The notes: a model not told the origin generated them from the sequence alone. A stretch of 64,000 bases of DNA from Planotetraspora kaengkrachanensis (GCF_016862895.1 NZ_BONV01000001.1:310001-374000); one strand, 5' to 3'. Numbered from the stretch's first letter, positions 16,704 to 26,506 are shown. Made by a program: numbers and translations.

Positions 16704-16927
16704 CCTGTCGCTCCTTGTACTTGTCCTTTCGTCAAGGGTACGGCTGGCAGACCCCTGTCCGAGTCGGCGATCAAAGCCCGCCTCCCCCTGACCTCCTGCG
16801 CCGTGCCGTCCGATCCATCTGGAAACACTCGATCCCCAGCCGAAAACTGAAATCCAGCGATATCTGGTCAGCGGGTCGGCCCACCCGCCAGAGCGGGGAG
16901 ATCACGCCGATTGTCGGTCGGACTCCC

Positions 16928-16933
16928 TAAGGT
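16928..16933 (+). promoter_or_regulatory. -10 box (TAAGGT) of the DEDD exonuclease gene
   Basis: TANNNT hexamer 7 bases before the GTG at 16941; this decides for that start over the ATG at 16935, which would be only 1 base from the box. Confidence 0.45.
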
Positions 16934-16940
16934 CATGGCC

Positions 16941-18665
16941 GTGGACGCGGTACAGGGCACCCTGGACGAGCTCGGCACTCCCCTGCGAGAGGTCACCTTC
17001 GTGGTCTTCGACCTGGAGACCACGGGCGGATCGGCGGCCGAGCATGCGATCACCGAGATCGGCGCGGTGAAGGTCCGCGGCGGCGAGGTGCTGGGCGAGT
17101 TCGCGACCCTCGTCGACCCCGGCGGCCCGATCCCCCCGTTCATCTCGGTGCTCACCGGCATCACCGACGCCATGGTCATGGCGGCTCCGCCGTTCTCGCA
17201 GGTCCTGCCGAGCTTCCTGGAGTTCGTCAGGGGCGCGACGCTGGTCGCCCACAACGCGCCCTTCGACATGTCGTTCATCCGCGCCGCCTGCGCCGCGGGC
17301 GGATACCCGCCGCCCGCCAACCCGGTCGTCGACACCGCCGACCTCGCACGGCGCGTGCTGACCCGCGACGAGACGCCCAACTGCAAGCTGGGTACGCTGG
17401 CCAGGCTGTTCCGCAGCGCCACCGAGCCGTGTCACCGTGCCCTCGCCGACGCCAAGGCCACCGTCGACGTCCTGCACGGCCTCATCGCCAGGGTCGGCTC
17501 ACTCGGCGTCCACACGCTGGAGGAGCTGCGGAGCTTCGCCCGGACGCCCACGCCCGAGCAGCAGAGAAAGCGCCACCTCGCCGAGGGGGTCCCCAGCGCG
17601 CCGGGCGTCTACGTCTTCGAAGATTCGCGCGGCGAGGCCCTCTACATCGGCAAGAGCTCCAACCTGCGCAACCGTGTCCGCAGCTACTTCACGGCGAGCG
17701 AGACGCGCTCCCGGATCCGCGAGATGGTCGGCATCGCCGAGCGGGTCAGGACCATCGTGTGCGCCACCGGCCTCGAGGCCGAGATCCGCGAGCTCAGGAT
17801 GATCGGCTCCACCAAGCCCCGCTACAACAAGAGATCCCGGTTCCCCGAGCGCGTGGTGTGGCTCAAGCTCACCAACGAGCCGTTCCCCAGGCTCAGCATC
17901 GTCCGGGAGGTCAAGGACGACGGCGCCACCTACCTGGGGCCCTTCGGCAGCAGCCGTGCCGCCGACGACGCCAGGACGGCCATGCACGAGGCGCTGCCGC
18001 TGCGCCAGTGCACAGAGCGGCTCTCTGCTCGGGCCCTGCGGAGCGCCTGCACGCTCGCCGAGCTCGGCCGGTGCGGGGCCCCGTGTGAGGGCCGCGAGAG
18101 CGAGGAGGCCTACGCGCGGCACGTCCGCGGGGCCAAGCGCGCCATGGAGCACGACTCCGAGGCGGTGTTCTCGGCGCTGGAGGACCGCATGCGCCGCCTG
18201 TCCACCGAGCAGCGGTACGAGGAGGCCGCGGTCGACAGGGACCGCCTCGCGTCCTACATCAGGACTGCGGCTCGCATGCAGCGGCTGAGATCACTCACGG
18301 CCGTCTCCCAGATGGTGGCGGCGAGCCCGGCCTTCGACGGCGGCTGGGACATCCATGTGATCCGGTACGGCAGGCTCGCCGCCGCCGGGGTGATGCCCCG
18401 TGGCGCCCATCCCACGCCCTACGTGGACGCGCTGGTGGCCACCGCGGAGACGGTCGTCCCCGGGCCAGGGCCGACCCCGGCGGCCAGCGCCGAGGAGACC
18501 GAGTGCGTCCTGCGCTGGCTCGACTCCCCCGGAGTCAGACTGGTCCAGGTCGACGGCACCTGGAGCGTCCCCGCGTACGGCGCCGGCCGGCTGCGCGACC
18601 GCATCGAGCGCGCCTACCAGGGGCTGCATCCGCGGCAGCCGCGTGAGGGCAGGCCCCTGCGATGA
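16941..18665 (+). CDS. DEDD 3'-5' exonuclease fused to a UvrC-like GIY-YIG region
   Basis: 574 residues. Residues ~15-180 form a DnaQ/epsilon-type exonuclease: VVFDLETTGG (ExoI), HNAPFDMSFI (ExoII), HRALADAKAT (ExoIII). Residues ~215-300 are a GIY-YIG domain (GVYVFEDSRGEALYIGKSSNLRNRVRSYF pattern) with a UvrC-like tail containing a UVR-type helix near residue ~420. The fusion is a known actinobacterial protein (M. tuberculosis Rv2191 type) suspected of a role in DNA repair. The upstream ATG at 16935 is the alternative start. Confidence 0.88.
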   Translation: MDAVQGTLDELGTPLREVTFVVFDLETTGGSAAEHAITEIGAVKVRGGEVLGEFATLVDPGGPIPPFISVLTGITDAMVMAAPPFSQVLPSFLEFVRGATLVAHNAPFDMSFIRAACAAGGYPPPANPVVDTADLARRVLTRDETPNCKLGTLARLFRSATEPCHRALADAKATVDVLHGLIARVGSLGVHTLEELRSFARTPTPEQQRKRHLAEGVPSAPGVYVFEDSRGEALYIGKSSNLRNRVRSYFTASETRSRIREMVGIAERVRTIVCATGLEAEIRELRMIGSTKPRYNKRSRFPERVVWLKLTNEPFPRLSIVREVKDDGATYLGPFGSSRAADDARTAMHEALPLRQCTERLSARALRSACTLAELGRCGAPCEGRESEEAYARHVRGAKRAMEHDSEAVFSALEDRMRRLSTEQRYEEAAVDRDRLASYIRTAARMQRLRSLTAVSQMVAASPAFDGGWDIHVIRYGRLAAAGVMPRGAHPTPYVDALVATAETVVPGPGPTPAASAEETECVLRWLDSPGVRLVQVDGTWSVPAYGAGRLRDRIERAYQGLHPRQPREGRPLR

Positions 18666-18716
18666 CGCTAGGGTCGTGGGCACAGCCGTACTCGCCACAA
18701 AGCAGGAGAGACCCCA

Positions 18717-19004
18717 ATGGTCACCGCGATCGTGCACATCAAGGCCGATGTCCACCGGATCCCCGAGGTCGCCCAGACCATCGCCGAGATCGAGGGCGTC
18801 AGCGAGGTCTATTCGATCACCGGCGAGTTCGACCTGCTGGCCATGGTCCGGGTCGAGCGGTACGAGGAGATCGCCGAAGTGATCCCCGGCCGGGTCAACA
18901 AGGTTCCCGGCGTGAGCCACACCGAGACGCACATCGCGTTCCGGACCTACTCGCGCCACGACCTGGAGGCCGCCTTCTCCATCGGCCTCGGCGAATCCGA
19001 CTGA
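18717..19004 (+). CDS. stand-alone Lrp/AsnC ligand-binding (RAM) domain protein
   Basis: 95 residues consisting only of the effector-binding/oligomerisation domain of Lrp/AsnC regulators (MVTAIVHIKADVHRIPEVA ... GEFDLLAMVRV); there is no DNA-binding helix-turn-helix. A GGAGAG ribosome-binding site precedes the ATG. It probably forms dimers or octamers that sense amino acids. It lies 51 bp after the exonuclease gene and converges on trpD across a repeat array. Confidence 0.88.
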   Translation: MVTAIVHIKADVHRIPEVAQTIAEIEGVSEVYSITGEFDLLAMVRVERYEEIAEVIPGRVNKVPGVSHTETHIAFRTYSRHDLEAAFSIGLGESD

Positions 19005-19021
19005 CCCGCCCCGCCTTGGGT

Positions 19022-19174
19022 GTGATCATGCACAGGTCCGGCCCCACCCCTTCCCCGTGATCATGCACAGGTTCAGCCGCACACACCCCCACCTGCACAA
19101 ACCCTCGCCGTGATCATGCACAGATTCGGCCCCGCGCTCCCCCACCTGCACAAACCCTCGCCGTGATCATGCAC
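19022..19174. repeat. 53-bp-period repeat array, four copies of GTGATCATGCAC
   Basis: Cores begin at 19022, 19057, 19110 and 19163: steps of 35, 53 and 53 bp. This is the reverse complement of the core in the other two arrays. Copies 2 and 3 also share the 3' part of the spacer (CACCTGCACAAACCCTCGCC), showing tandem duplication. It fills most of the gap between the convergent AsnC-like gene and trpD. Confidence 0.85.
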
Positions 19175-19268
19175 AGGTTCGGTCGCACCCCGCCCGCACC
19201 ACAGACCAGGGCATGCGCCCGCACGGCGGTCGCATGCCCGGTCCACGGGTCCGCGTACCTCTGAAGGT

Positions 19269-20312
19269 CTACGGGGTCAGGGACCGGCTGACCTCGACCC
19301 AGCGGTCGAGCGTCGCCGCTGCCCTGCCCGAGTCGACCGCCTCGGCGGCACGCTCGAAGGCCGCCGCGATGGCCGGGACGAGTTCGCCCTCCGGCCGCTC
19401 CAGTGCGACCAGCGCGGCGGCGGCGTTCAGGAGGACCGCGTCACGGATGGGCCCGGTCTTCCCGTTCACCAGGTCACGCACGGCCGCCGCGTTGAACTCC
19501 ACGTCGCCGCCCCGCAGGTCTCCCGGCTGCGAGCGCGGGATGCCGATCTCCGCGGGGTCGAACAGGGTCTGGGTGGCGGTGCCGTCCCGGACCACGTAGA
19601 CGGTGGACGGCGCGGCCGTGGACAGCTCGTCGAGACCGTCCTCCCCGCGGAACACCAGGGCGGAGACCCCGCGTTCGGCGAAGACGCCGGCGATCACCGG
19701 CAGCATCCTCGCGTCGTACACGCCGATCGCCTGGGCGGCGGGCCTGGCCGGGTTGGTCAGCGGGCCGAGGAAGTTGAAGACCGTCGGGACGCCGATCTCC
19801 TTGCGCGCCGGGCCGACGAACCGCAGGGCGGGGTGGTAGACGGGCGCGAAGCAGAAGGCGATGCCCGCCTCGACGGCCACCCTGGCCGTGATCTCGGGCG
19901 GCGGGTTGAGCGTGACGCCCAGGTGCTCGAGGACGTCCGCCGCCCCGCAGAGAGACGAGGCCGCCCGGTTTCCGTGCTTGACGACCCGGGCCCCCGCCGC
20001 GGCCGCGACCACGGCGGCCATGGTCGACACGTTGACCGTGTGGGCCCGGTCGCCGCCGGTGCCGACGACGTCCACGACCGGCCCCTCGACGGTGAGGGGG
20101 GTCGCGAGGTCGAGCATGGCGCGGGCGAGCCCGGTCACCTCGGCCACCGTCTCGCCCTTCGCCCGCAGAGCCACGACGAACGCGGCGATCTGGGCGGACG
20201 TCGCCCTACCGGACATGATCTCGCCCATGGCCCACGACGTCTCACCGGACGTCAGGTGTTCGCCGGAGATCAGCGCGTTCAGCAGCGAGGGCCATGTGGT
20301 GCGCGCGTCCAT
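19269..20312 (-). CDS. trpD: anthranilate phosphoribosyltransferase
   Basis: 347 residues, normal length. It transfers phosphoribosyl from PRPP to anthranilate in tryptophan synthesis. The PRPP-binding GTGGD, the NVSTM segment and KHGNRAAS are all present. GTGGDR replaces the usual GTGGDG, a mild change. GGAG lies 7 bases before the ATG. It stands alone, away from other trp genes, as in mycobacteria where trpD also borders ctaE/qcr. Confidence 0.95.
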   Translation of the reverse strand: MDARTTWPSLLNALISGEHLTSGETSWAMGEIMSGRATSAQIAAFVVALRAKGETVAEVTGLARAMLDLATPLTVEGPVVDVVGTGGDRAHTVNVSTMAAVVAAAAGARVVKHGNRAASSLCGAADVLEHLGVTLNPPPEITARVAVEAGIAFCFAPVYHPALRFVGPARKEIGVPTVFNFLGPLTNPARPAAQAIGVYDARMLPVIAGVFAERGVSALVFRGEDGLDELSTAAPSTVYVVRDGTATQTLFDPAEIGIPRSQPGDLRGGDVEFNAAAVRDLVNGKTGPIRDAVLLNAAAALVALERPEGELVPAIAAAFERAAEAVDSGRAAATLDRWVEVSRSLTP

Positions 20313-20346
20313 GGTGGGCTCCGCGGTGTCAGATGGGTGTCAGGTG

Positions 20347-20760
20347 TCAGACGGAATGGTTGGACGAGTTCGTGCCGGAGATGCTGAGGCGGCTGCGCAT
20401 AAGACCGGCGACCGCCTCCGCGAGGACCACGGGGTCGATCGGGTGCGCGACCACCGCGTCGGCCCGGGACCAGTTCGCGAGCCAGCGGTCGTCGCGGCGC
20501 GCGATCAGCAGCAGGATCGGCGGGCAGTTGTGCACCTCGTCCTTGGCCTGCCTGCTGACGCCCATCCCTCCGGCGGGCACGGCCTCGCCGTCGAGGATCG
20601 CGACGCCGATGTCCCCGGCGTCGAGCAGTTTGATCACCGCCGGCTGCGTCGCGCACTCGACGATCTCGACCAGTGGCACGTCCGCGGCGGGACGCCGCCC
20701 GATGGCCAGCCGCACCTTCTCCCGGGTGCCGGCGTCGTCGCTGTAGACGAGAACCCTCAT
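20347..20760 (-). CDS. receiver-like protein with an altered active site
   Basis: 137 residues with the alpha/beta pattern of a response-regulator receiver and no output domain. The acidic pair (YSDD) and a phospho-acceptor-like Asp (VAILDGE) are present, but the conserved Lys of the K-P motif is replaced by His (VVAHPIDP). This suggests a pseudo-receiver that is not conventionally phosphorylated. It sits between trpD and the respiratory cluster and is divergent from ctaE. I do not know its partner. Confidence 0.7.
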   Translation of the reverse strand: MRVLVYSDDAGTREKVRLAIGRRPAADVPLVEIVECATQPAVIKLLDAGDIGVAILDGEAVPAGGMGVSRQAKDEVHNCPPILLLIARRDDRWLANWSRADAVVAHPIDPVVLAEAVAGLMRSRLSISGTNSSNHSV

Positions 20761-20922
20761 GTCACGCTCACTGTCGAATCGCGGGGTATGGTCATCGTGA
20801 TGCTACCGGCGTGGCCGCCAGGCGCGTAGTCGCGGGGTTATTGCTGTGCAATGCCCGTTTTAGACGCAGGTTGAGAGCCTAACGGGGGGTCGTGCGGCGA
20901 CCCGGCCCCGAGAACCGCAATA

Positions 20923-21540
20923 ATGGCGCCCGTGGCGACAGCATCCGCAACTACTACGACGACGAGACCACACGCGTACAACCGGCCGAACCTGGTTCAG
21001 GTCGGGACGATCGTGTGGCTGTCCTCTGAGCTCATGTTCTTCGCGGCGCTGTTCGCGATGTACTTCACCATCCGGTCGGTCAGCCTCGGGGAGAACAGTC
21101 CCTGGCCTGAGGCGCACCTCAACATCCCCTTCGCGACGTTCAACACGACCGTCCTGGTCCTGTCGAGTGTCACCTGCCAGCTTGGCGTGTGGGCAGTGGA
21201 GCGGGGTGACGTCAAGAAGCTGCGTTTCTGGTACATCATCAGCTTCCTGATGGGCGCCTTCTTCGTGGGCGGTCAGCTTTGGGAGTACGCGAACCTCGCG
21301 AAGGAGGGTCACACCCTTTCGCACTCGCCGTACGACTCGGTGTTCTACCTGACCACGGGTTTCCACGGCATGCACGTGACGGGTGGCCTGATCGCGTTCC
21401 TGTTCCTGCTGGGACGCACGTACGCCGCGAAGCGCCTGACCACTGAGCAGAAGACCGCCGCGATCGTCGTGTCCTACTACTGGCACTTCGTGGACGTGGT
21501 CTGGATCGGCCTTTTCGCGACCATCTACATCATCAAATGA
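20923..21540 (+). CDS. ctaE: cytochrome c oxidase subunit III
   Basis: 205 residues with five predicted membrane helices and family signatures ([59 protein letters not shown]). It is a structural subunit of the aa3-type oxidase in the plasma membrane. The alternative start GTG 20932 is equally possible; neither has a clear ribosome-binding site. The stop codon overlaps an in-frame ATG before qcrC, so ctaE-qcrC-qcrA-qcrB form one operon. Confidence 0.95.
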   Translation: MAPVATASATTTTTRPHAYNRPNLVQVGTIVWLSSELMFFAALFAMYFTIRSVSLGENSPWPEAHLNIPFATFNTTVLVLSSVTCQLGVWAVERGDVKKLRFWYIISFLMGAFFVGGQLWEYANLAKEGHTLSHSPYDSVFYLTTGFHGMHVTGGLIAFLFLLGRTYAAKRLTTEQKTAAIVVSYYWHFVDVVWIGLFATIYIIK

Positions 21541-21557
21541 TCGGAACGGGAAATTCG

Positions 21558-22370
21558 GTGAACTCCATCACCGCCCGACGGCGCCATCCTCTCGCACGAT
21601 ATGCCGTCGTGGCGCTCGCACTCGGTCTGCTCGGCGGTGGTTACGCCGTGGCCGCGCCGGGAGGCAGCAGCGCGGACGCGGCGATCGCGTCGGGCAAGGC
21701 CGACGACGTGGCGCAGGGCAAGAGCCTCTTCGTGGCCCATTGCGCCAGCTGCCACGGCATGAACGCCGAGGGCACCGCCAAGGCTCCCACCTTGGTGGGC
21801 GTTGGCGCGGCCGCCGTCGACTTCCAGGTCAGCACCGGCCGCATGCCGGCGGCGGACGCGGGCCCGCAGGCGCCCCGCAAGCCTCTCGGCGAGTGGGCCA
21901 CCCCGCAGGCGATCAGCGACCTCGCGGCGTACGTCCAGTCGCTGGGCGGCGGTCCGACCCGGCCCGCGGCCGAGCAGGTCGATCCCGCCAAGGGCGATCC
22001 GGCGAAGGGCGGTGAGCTGTTCCGGGCGAACTGCATCCAGTGTCACAACTTCGTCGGCGCGGGCGGCGCGCTGACCTACGGCAAGTACGCTCCCCCGCTG
22101 AACCCGGCCACGCCGACCCAGATCTACGAGGCGATGGCCACGGGCCCGCAGGCGATGCCGGTCTTCAACGACTCGACGATCACGCCTGACCAGAAGCGGG
22201 ACATGATCGCCTACATCACCCACGTGCGGTCGCAGGTCGACCCGGGCGGCTCCGGTCTCGGCCGGATCGGGCCCGTGACCGAGGGTCTCGTGGCGTGGAT
22301 CGTGGGTCTCAGCCTCCTCATCCTGGCCGCCATCTGGATCACGGCGAAGAAGCGACGGACGCAGGCATGA
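21558..22370 (+). CDS. qcrC: diheme cytochrome c subunit of the bcc complex
   Basis: 270 residues from the GTG with GGGAAA upstream (an ATG at 21537 overlapping the ctaE stop is the alternative). A signal anchor is followed by two CXXCH haem sites (CASCHG and CIQCHN) and a C-terminal membrane helix (VAWIVGLSLLILAAIWI). Actinobacterial QcrC replaces the separate cytochrome c and passes electrons directly from the Rieske centre to CtaC in the supercomplex. Confidence 0.95.
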   Translation: MNSITARRRHPLARYAVVALALGLLGGGYAVAAPGGSSADAAIASGKADDVAQGKSLFVAHCASCHGMNAEGTAKAPTLVGVGAAAVDFQVSTGRMPAADAGPQAPRKPLGEWATPQAISDLAAYVQSLGGGPTRPAAEQVDPAKGDPAKGGELFRANCIQCHNFVGAGGALTYGKYAPPLNPATPTQIYEAMATGPQAMPVFNDSTITPDQKRDMIAYITHVRSQVDPGGSGLGRIGPVTEGLVAWIVGLSLLILAAIWITAKKRRTQA

Positions 22371-23446
22371 CAGAGAACTTCAACGATCAGCCTGAGGGAC
22401 GCGTGCCGGCACGCGTCATCGGCACCCCGCCCTCCAACGGCCCCATCCTCGGAAACGAGGTCGTCCGCGAGGACAAGGCCGTGCCCGGTGTGTACCCCCA
22501 GGACCCGGCCGCGGCCAAGCGGGCGGAGCGGACCGTCGCGCTGCTGTTCACGATCACCTTCCTGGCGGGCGTGGCGTTCATCGCGTCCTACGTGATCTTC
22601 CAGGTAGGCACGATCGACAGGACGGCCGCCTCCAACTACGCCCTCGGCAGCTCGCTCAGCGTCGCGCTGCTCTCGCTCGCCGCGGGCATCGTGGTGTGGG
22701 TCCGGCGGATCATGCCGAAGTACAACCTCGTGCAGGAGCGCCACCCGATGGCCTCCGAGGCCGACACCAAGGAGTACGTCGAGGAGACGTTCCTCCAGGG
22801 CGCGAACGAGAGCGGCTTCGTCAAGCACAAGATGCTGCGCAGGACGCTGCTGCTGGCCGCGGCGCCGCTGGGCCTGGCCCCGCTGGTGCTGCTCAAGGAC
22901 ATGGGCCCGCTGCCCGGCACCGCGCTGCGGCACACGGTGTGGGGCGCCCCGACCAAGGACGGCAAGCCACGCCGACTCGTGGTCGAGGGCACCGGCCAGC
23001 CGATCCGCGCGGCCGACTTCAACTCACCCGGCGGCATCCTCTCGGTGATCCCCGAGGGCTACGAGGAGGACCTGAACGCGCTGGCCAAGGCCACGCTGAT
23101 CCTGCTCAAGTTCCGCCCGGACGAGATCAAGTCCGGCACCAACCTGAACTGGACGCACGACGGCATCGTCGCGTACTCCAAGATCTGCACCCACGTGGGC
23201 TGCCCCGCCGCCCTCTATGAGCAGACGACGCACCACATCCTCTGCCCGTGCCACCAGTCGACGTTCGACGCGGCCGACGGCGCGAAGGTGATCTTCGGTC
23301 CCGCTGCCCGGCCGCTGCCGCAGCTGCCCATCGGGATCGACAACGAGGGCTACCTCGTCGCCAAGTCCGACTTCAAGGTCCCCGTCGGCCCCAGCTTCTG
23401 GGAGCGCGGCGACGCCGAGGCGGAAGCAAGGGAGCAGAAGGCGTGA
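22367..23446 (+). CDS. qcrA: Rieske iron-sulfur subunit of the bcc complex
   Basis: 359 residues; the ATG overlaps the qcrC stop (ATGA). Three membrane helices, the usual actinobacterial number, precede the Rieske fold with CTHVGC and CPCHQS as the [2Fe-2S] ligands. It accepts electrons from menaquinol. Confidence 0.96.
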   Translation: MTENFNDQPEGRVPARVIGTPPSNGPILGNEVVREDKAVPGVYPQDPAAAKRAERTVALLFTITFLAGVAFIASYVIFQVGTIDRTAASNYALGSSLSVALLSLAAGIVVWVRRIMPKYNLVQERHPMASEADTKEYVEETFLQGANESGFVKHKMLRRTLLLAAAPLGLAPLVLLKDMGPLPGTALRHTVWGAPTKDGKPRRLVVEGTGQPIRAADFNSPGGILSVIPEGYEEDLNALAKATLILLKFRPDEIKSGTNLNWTHDGIVAYSKICTHVGCPAALYEQTTHHILCPCHQSTFDAADGAKVIFGPAARPLPQLPIGIDNEGYLVAKSDFKVPVGPSFWERGDAEAEAREQKA

Positions 23447-25077
23447 TGGACACCACTCCCAAGGCCATCTCAGGGGTCTCGACCTTCCTCGACGACCGCA
23501 TCGGGGCAGGCAGCTTCCTCAAGCGGAACATGAGGAAGATCTTCCCCGACCACTGGTCGTTCCTGCTGGGCGAGATCGCGCTCTACTCGTTCATCATCCT
23601 GCTGCTGACCGGCACGTTCCTGACGTTCTGGTTCAAGCCGAGCATGGGCGAGGTCGTCTACTCCGGCTCCTACCAGCCGCTGGTGGGCGTGCAGATGTCC
23701 GAGGCGTACGCCTCGGCGCTGAACATCAGCTTCGACGTCCGCGGCGGCCTGCTGATCCGGCAGATTCACCACTGGGCGGCGCTGCTGTTCATCGCGGGCA
23801 TGATGGTTCACATGCTGCGGGTGTTCTTCACCGGCGCCTACCGCAAGCCGCGTGAGCTGAACTGGCTCATCGGCGTCGGCCTGCTCTCGCTGGCGCTGCT
23901 GGAGGGCCTGACCGGCTACTCCCTGCCCGACGACCTGCTGTCCGGCGCCGGTCTGCGGATCACCGAGGGCGTCATGCTCGGCATTCCGGTGGTCGGCACC
24001 TACCTCACGTTCCTGCTGTTCGGGGGCGAGTACCCCGGGCACGACGTGATCTCGCGGTTCTTCACGATCCACATCCTGCTCATCCCGGGCATCCTGCTGG
24101 CGCTGATCTCGGCCCACATGGTCCTCATGTGGGTGCAGAAGCACACCCAGATGCCGGGCACCGGCCGCAACAACAAGAACGTGGTGGGGGCGCCCTTCTA
24201 TCCGGCCTTCATGGCCAAGGCGGGCGCGTTCACCCTGTTCACGTTCGGTGTCATCGCGCTGCTCGGAACCTTCGCCCAGATCAACCCGATCTGGCTGTTC
24301 GGCCCGTACACGCCGGCGGACATCTCGGCGGGTAGCCAGCCCGACTTCTACATGGGATTCCTGGAAGGCTCTCTGCGGCTGATGCCCGCCTGGGAGATCA
24401 ACTTCCTTGATCACACGGTCTCGCTGAGCGTGCTCATCCCTGCCCTGGTGCCGCTGGGCATCGTCATGACCGGCCTGGCGGTGTATCCGTTCATCGAGCA
24501 GTGGGTCACCGGCGACCGCAGTGAGCACCACGTCGCCGACCGTCCCCGCAACAACCCGGTCCGCACCGCGATCGGCTTCGCGGGAATCGCGTTCTACGGC
24601 GTGTTGTGGCTGCTCGGCGCCAACGACGAGATCTCGGCCAACTTCCACATCAGCCTGTACGAGACGACGATCATCGGTCGCTTCGCGATCTTCATCGTCC
24701 CGGCGATCGCCTACTTCGTCGCGTACCGGATCTGCCTCGGCCTGCAGCGCAAGGACGCCGAGGTTCTGTCCCACGGTGTGGAGTCGGGTGTCATCAAGCG
24801 TCTGCCGCACGGTGAGTACATCGAGGTCCACACGCCGCCGGCGCAGGACATCGCGGACCACATCCGCGGCAAGGCGGAGATCCCGATCATCGAGAGCGGC
24901 GTCGACGGCGAGGGAATCCCGCCGAAGGGGGCCCGCACCGCCCTCGGGCGCCTGCGCGCGAAGGTCAGTGAGGCGTACGGCACGGACCACGTCCCCTTCG
25001 ACGAGGGACACGGCCACGACGAGCACGCCGCCATCGGCGCCGGGGACCAGTCAGACGGTCACCGGGACGGGCACTGA
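23446..25077 (+). CDS. qcrB: cytochrome b subunit of the bcc complex
   Basis: 543 residues; the ATG shares a base with the qcrA stop (a GTG at 23443 is an alternative). Eight or so membrane helices with paired haem histidines (RQIHHWAALLF; FFTIHILLIPG) and the quinol-site motif PDDLLSG. The C-terminal ~130-residue cytoplasmic extension, ending in a His/Asp-rich tail, is typical of actinobacteria. It contains the menaquinol oxidation site. Confidence 0.96.
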   Translation: MDTTPKAISGVSTFLDDRIGAGSFLKRNMRKIFPDHWSFLLGEIALYSFIILLLTGTFLTFWFKPSMGEVVYSGSYQPLVGVQMSEAYASALNISFDVRGGLLIRQIHHWAALLFIAGMMVHMLRVFFTGAYRKPRELNWLIGVGLLSLALLEGLTGYSLPDDLLSGAGLRITEGVMLGIPVVGTYLTFLLFGGEYPGHDVISRFFTIHILLIPGILLALISAHMVLMWVQKHTQMPGTGRNNKNVVGAPFYPAFMAKAGAFTLFTFGVIALLGTFAQINPIWLFGPYTPADISAGSQPDFYMGFLEGSLRLMPAWEINFLDHTVSLSVLIPALVPLGIVMTGLAVYPFIEQWVTGDRSEHHVADRPRNNPVRTAIGFAGIAFYGVLWLLGANDEISANFHISLYETTIIGRFAIFIVPAIAYFVAYRICLGLQRKDAEVLSHGVESGVIKRLPHGEYIEVHTPPAQDIADHIRGKAEIPIIESGVDGEGIPPKGARTALGRLRAKVSEAYGTDHVPFDEGHGHDEHAAIGAGDQSDGHRDGH

Positions 25078-25093
25078 GAAACGCTGAGAACAG

Positions 25094-25114
25094 GGGCGAC
25101 CGGCACGGTCGCCC
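25094..25114 (+). terminator. short hairpin after qcrB
   Basis: 8-bp stem (25094-25101 with 25107-25114), 5-nt loop, immediately before the larger terminator. Confidence 0.5.
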
Positions 25115-25116
25115 GG

Positions 25117-25165
25117 AACGTGAAACGGCCCGGGTGGGGATTCCCCACCCGGGCCGTTTCACGTT
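25117..25165. terminator. bidirectional terminator between qcrB and the L,D-transpeptidase gene
   Basis: A perfect 24-bp palindrome (25117-25140 with 25142-25165) around a single central base, between two convergent operons. It reads the same from both sides, with AACG and CGTT at the two edges. Confidence 0.88.
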
Positions 25166-25185
25166 TCCGCGCACCGGTGGCCGTC

Positions 25186-26355
25186 CTACGTGAGCGGGCC
25201 CGTCATGTCGGCCCGCAGGCGGCTCCACTTGAGCCAGTCCTTCCAGGACTCCTGCCAGTGGCCCCAGCCGTTGGTCGCCTCCAGCTTCCGCGGCGTGCCC
25301 TCGACGATGACGGGGTCCCCGATCAGGGTGTTCTCCTTGAACCACTTCGCGTTCGAGGGGCTGACGTTGATGCAGCCGTGGCTGACGTTGGAGTTGCCCT
25401 GGTCCCCCACCGACCACGGCGCCCCGTGGACGTACTCCCCGCTGTTGGAGATGCGCACGGTGTCGTAGACGGTGGTCTGGTAGTAGCCGGACTGTCCGGG
25501 GCCGGCGTCGGGCGAGGTCATGACGGTCACGTCCTCGCGGGACATCGCCAGATGGATGCCGCTGGTCGTGTAGTGGCGCATGGCGCCGCCCATGCCGGCG
25601 CTGATCGGGAAATTCTTGATCTGCCTGCCGTCCCGGTCGATCTTCATGTGGTGGGTCTGGGTGTTCGCGACGCTGATCTGGGACCGGCCGATCGTGAAGT
25701 CGCGGGTGTAGTCCTGCTTGCCGTACATCCCGTCGGCGCCCTTGACGCCCTTGAGATTGGCGACGAAGCGCACCTTGGTGTGAGGCGGCCAGTAGCTCTT
25801 GGGCCGGAAGACGACGTTCTTGTCGTCGAACCAGTGCCATGCCCCCTCGACAGGGTTGGACGCCTGGACGGAGAGGTTCCGTTCGACCGAGACCCTGTCC
25901 TTCACGGGCTTGTCGAACGTGATCATGATCGGCATTCCCACGCCCACCGTGAGGCCGGTGTCCTTGTTCGGGAGCAGCGTGTCGATGCCGAACGACGTGG
26001 CCGCCTTGGCCGTGGAGAACGTGCTGGTCCGTTCGACGGTGCCGCCGTCGGGTCCCGCCGCCACCGCCGTGACGCTGTAGGAGAGCCCAGGAGCCATCGG
26101 GCGCTCGCTGCGCCACTGGGTCTTGTCGGCGCTGTAAACGCCCGCCACAGGCTGCCCAGCGGCCCGCACGGTGACGTTCTTCAACGCGCCGGCCGTGGCG
26201 CCCACCATGATGGGGGTCTCCGTGGACAGACCCTGCATCCCGTTGAGCGGTGTGATGTTGATCGCCGTCTTCGGTGTGGACGACCCGCCGTCCTCAACCG
26301 CGGCGGAACAGCCGGTCGCCATGAGTAGGGCCAGCGCCCCTGCACCAGCGCGCAC
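25186..26355 (-). CDS. L,D-transpeptidase lipoprotein
   Basis: 389 residues with a GTG start 7 bases after GGGGGAG. The short signal has a lipobox-like ATGC (Cys ~16), then two Ig-like domains (~30-125 and ~130-235) and a YkuD catalytic domain with SHGCINV (nucleophile Cys). It forms 3-3 cross-links in peptidoglycan outside the membrane. The C-terminal Trp-rich tail (GWGHWQESWKDWLKW) matches the extension in mycobacterial Ldt enzymes. It converges on qcrB. Confidence 0.94.
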   Translation of the reverse strand: MRAGAGALALLMATGCSAAVEDGGSSTPKTAINITPLNGMQGLSTETPIMVGATAGALKNVTVRAAGQPVAGVYSADKTQWRSERPMAPGLSYSVTAVAAGPDGGTVERTSTFSTAKAATSFGIDTLLPNKDTGLTVGVGMPIMITFDKPVKDRVSVERNLSVQASNPVEGAWHWFDDKNVVFRPKSYWPPHTKVRFVANLKGVKGADGMYGKQDYTRDFTIGRSQISVANTQTHHMKIDRDGRQIKNFPISAGMGGAMRHYTTSGIHLAMSREDVTVMTSPDAGPGQSGYYQTTVYDTVRISNSGEYVHGAPWSVGDQGNSNVSHGCINVSPSNAKWFKENTLIGDPVIVEGTPRKLEATNGWGHWQESWKDWLKWSRLRADMTGPLT

Positions 26356-26449
26356 GTCGATCTCCCCCCGGCAGTGATCAGTTTCCCGGGGTTATTCCCT
26401 GAGCAGCTTCAGGGGCCGTACCGGAACCTCCTGATTCCCGGCAAAAAAG

Positions 26450-26491
26450 ACGTCACGGCCGGTCGACGCGGAGGTCGACCGGCCGTGACGT
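26450..26491 (-). terminator. intrinsic terminator after ctaF
   Basis: Perfect 18-bp stem (26450-26467 with 26474-26491), 6-nt loop, followed on the minus strand by a T-run (complement of the A-run at 26443-26448): a textbook rho-independent terminator for ctaC-ctaD-ctaF. Confidence 0.92.
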
Positions 26492-26506
26492 GAGGCCTCA
26501 CCCGGG

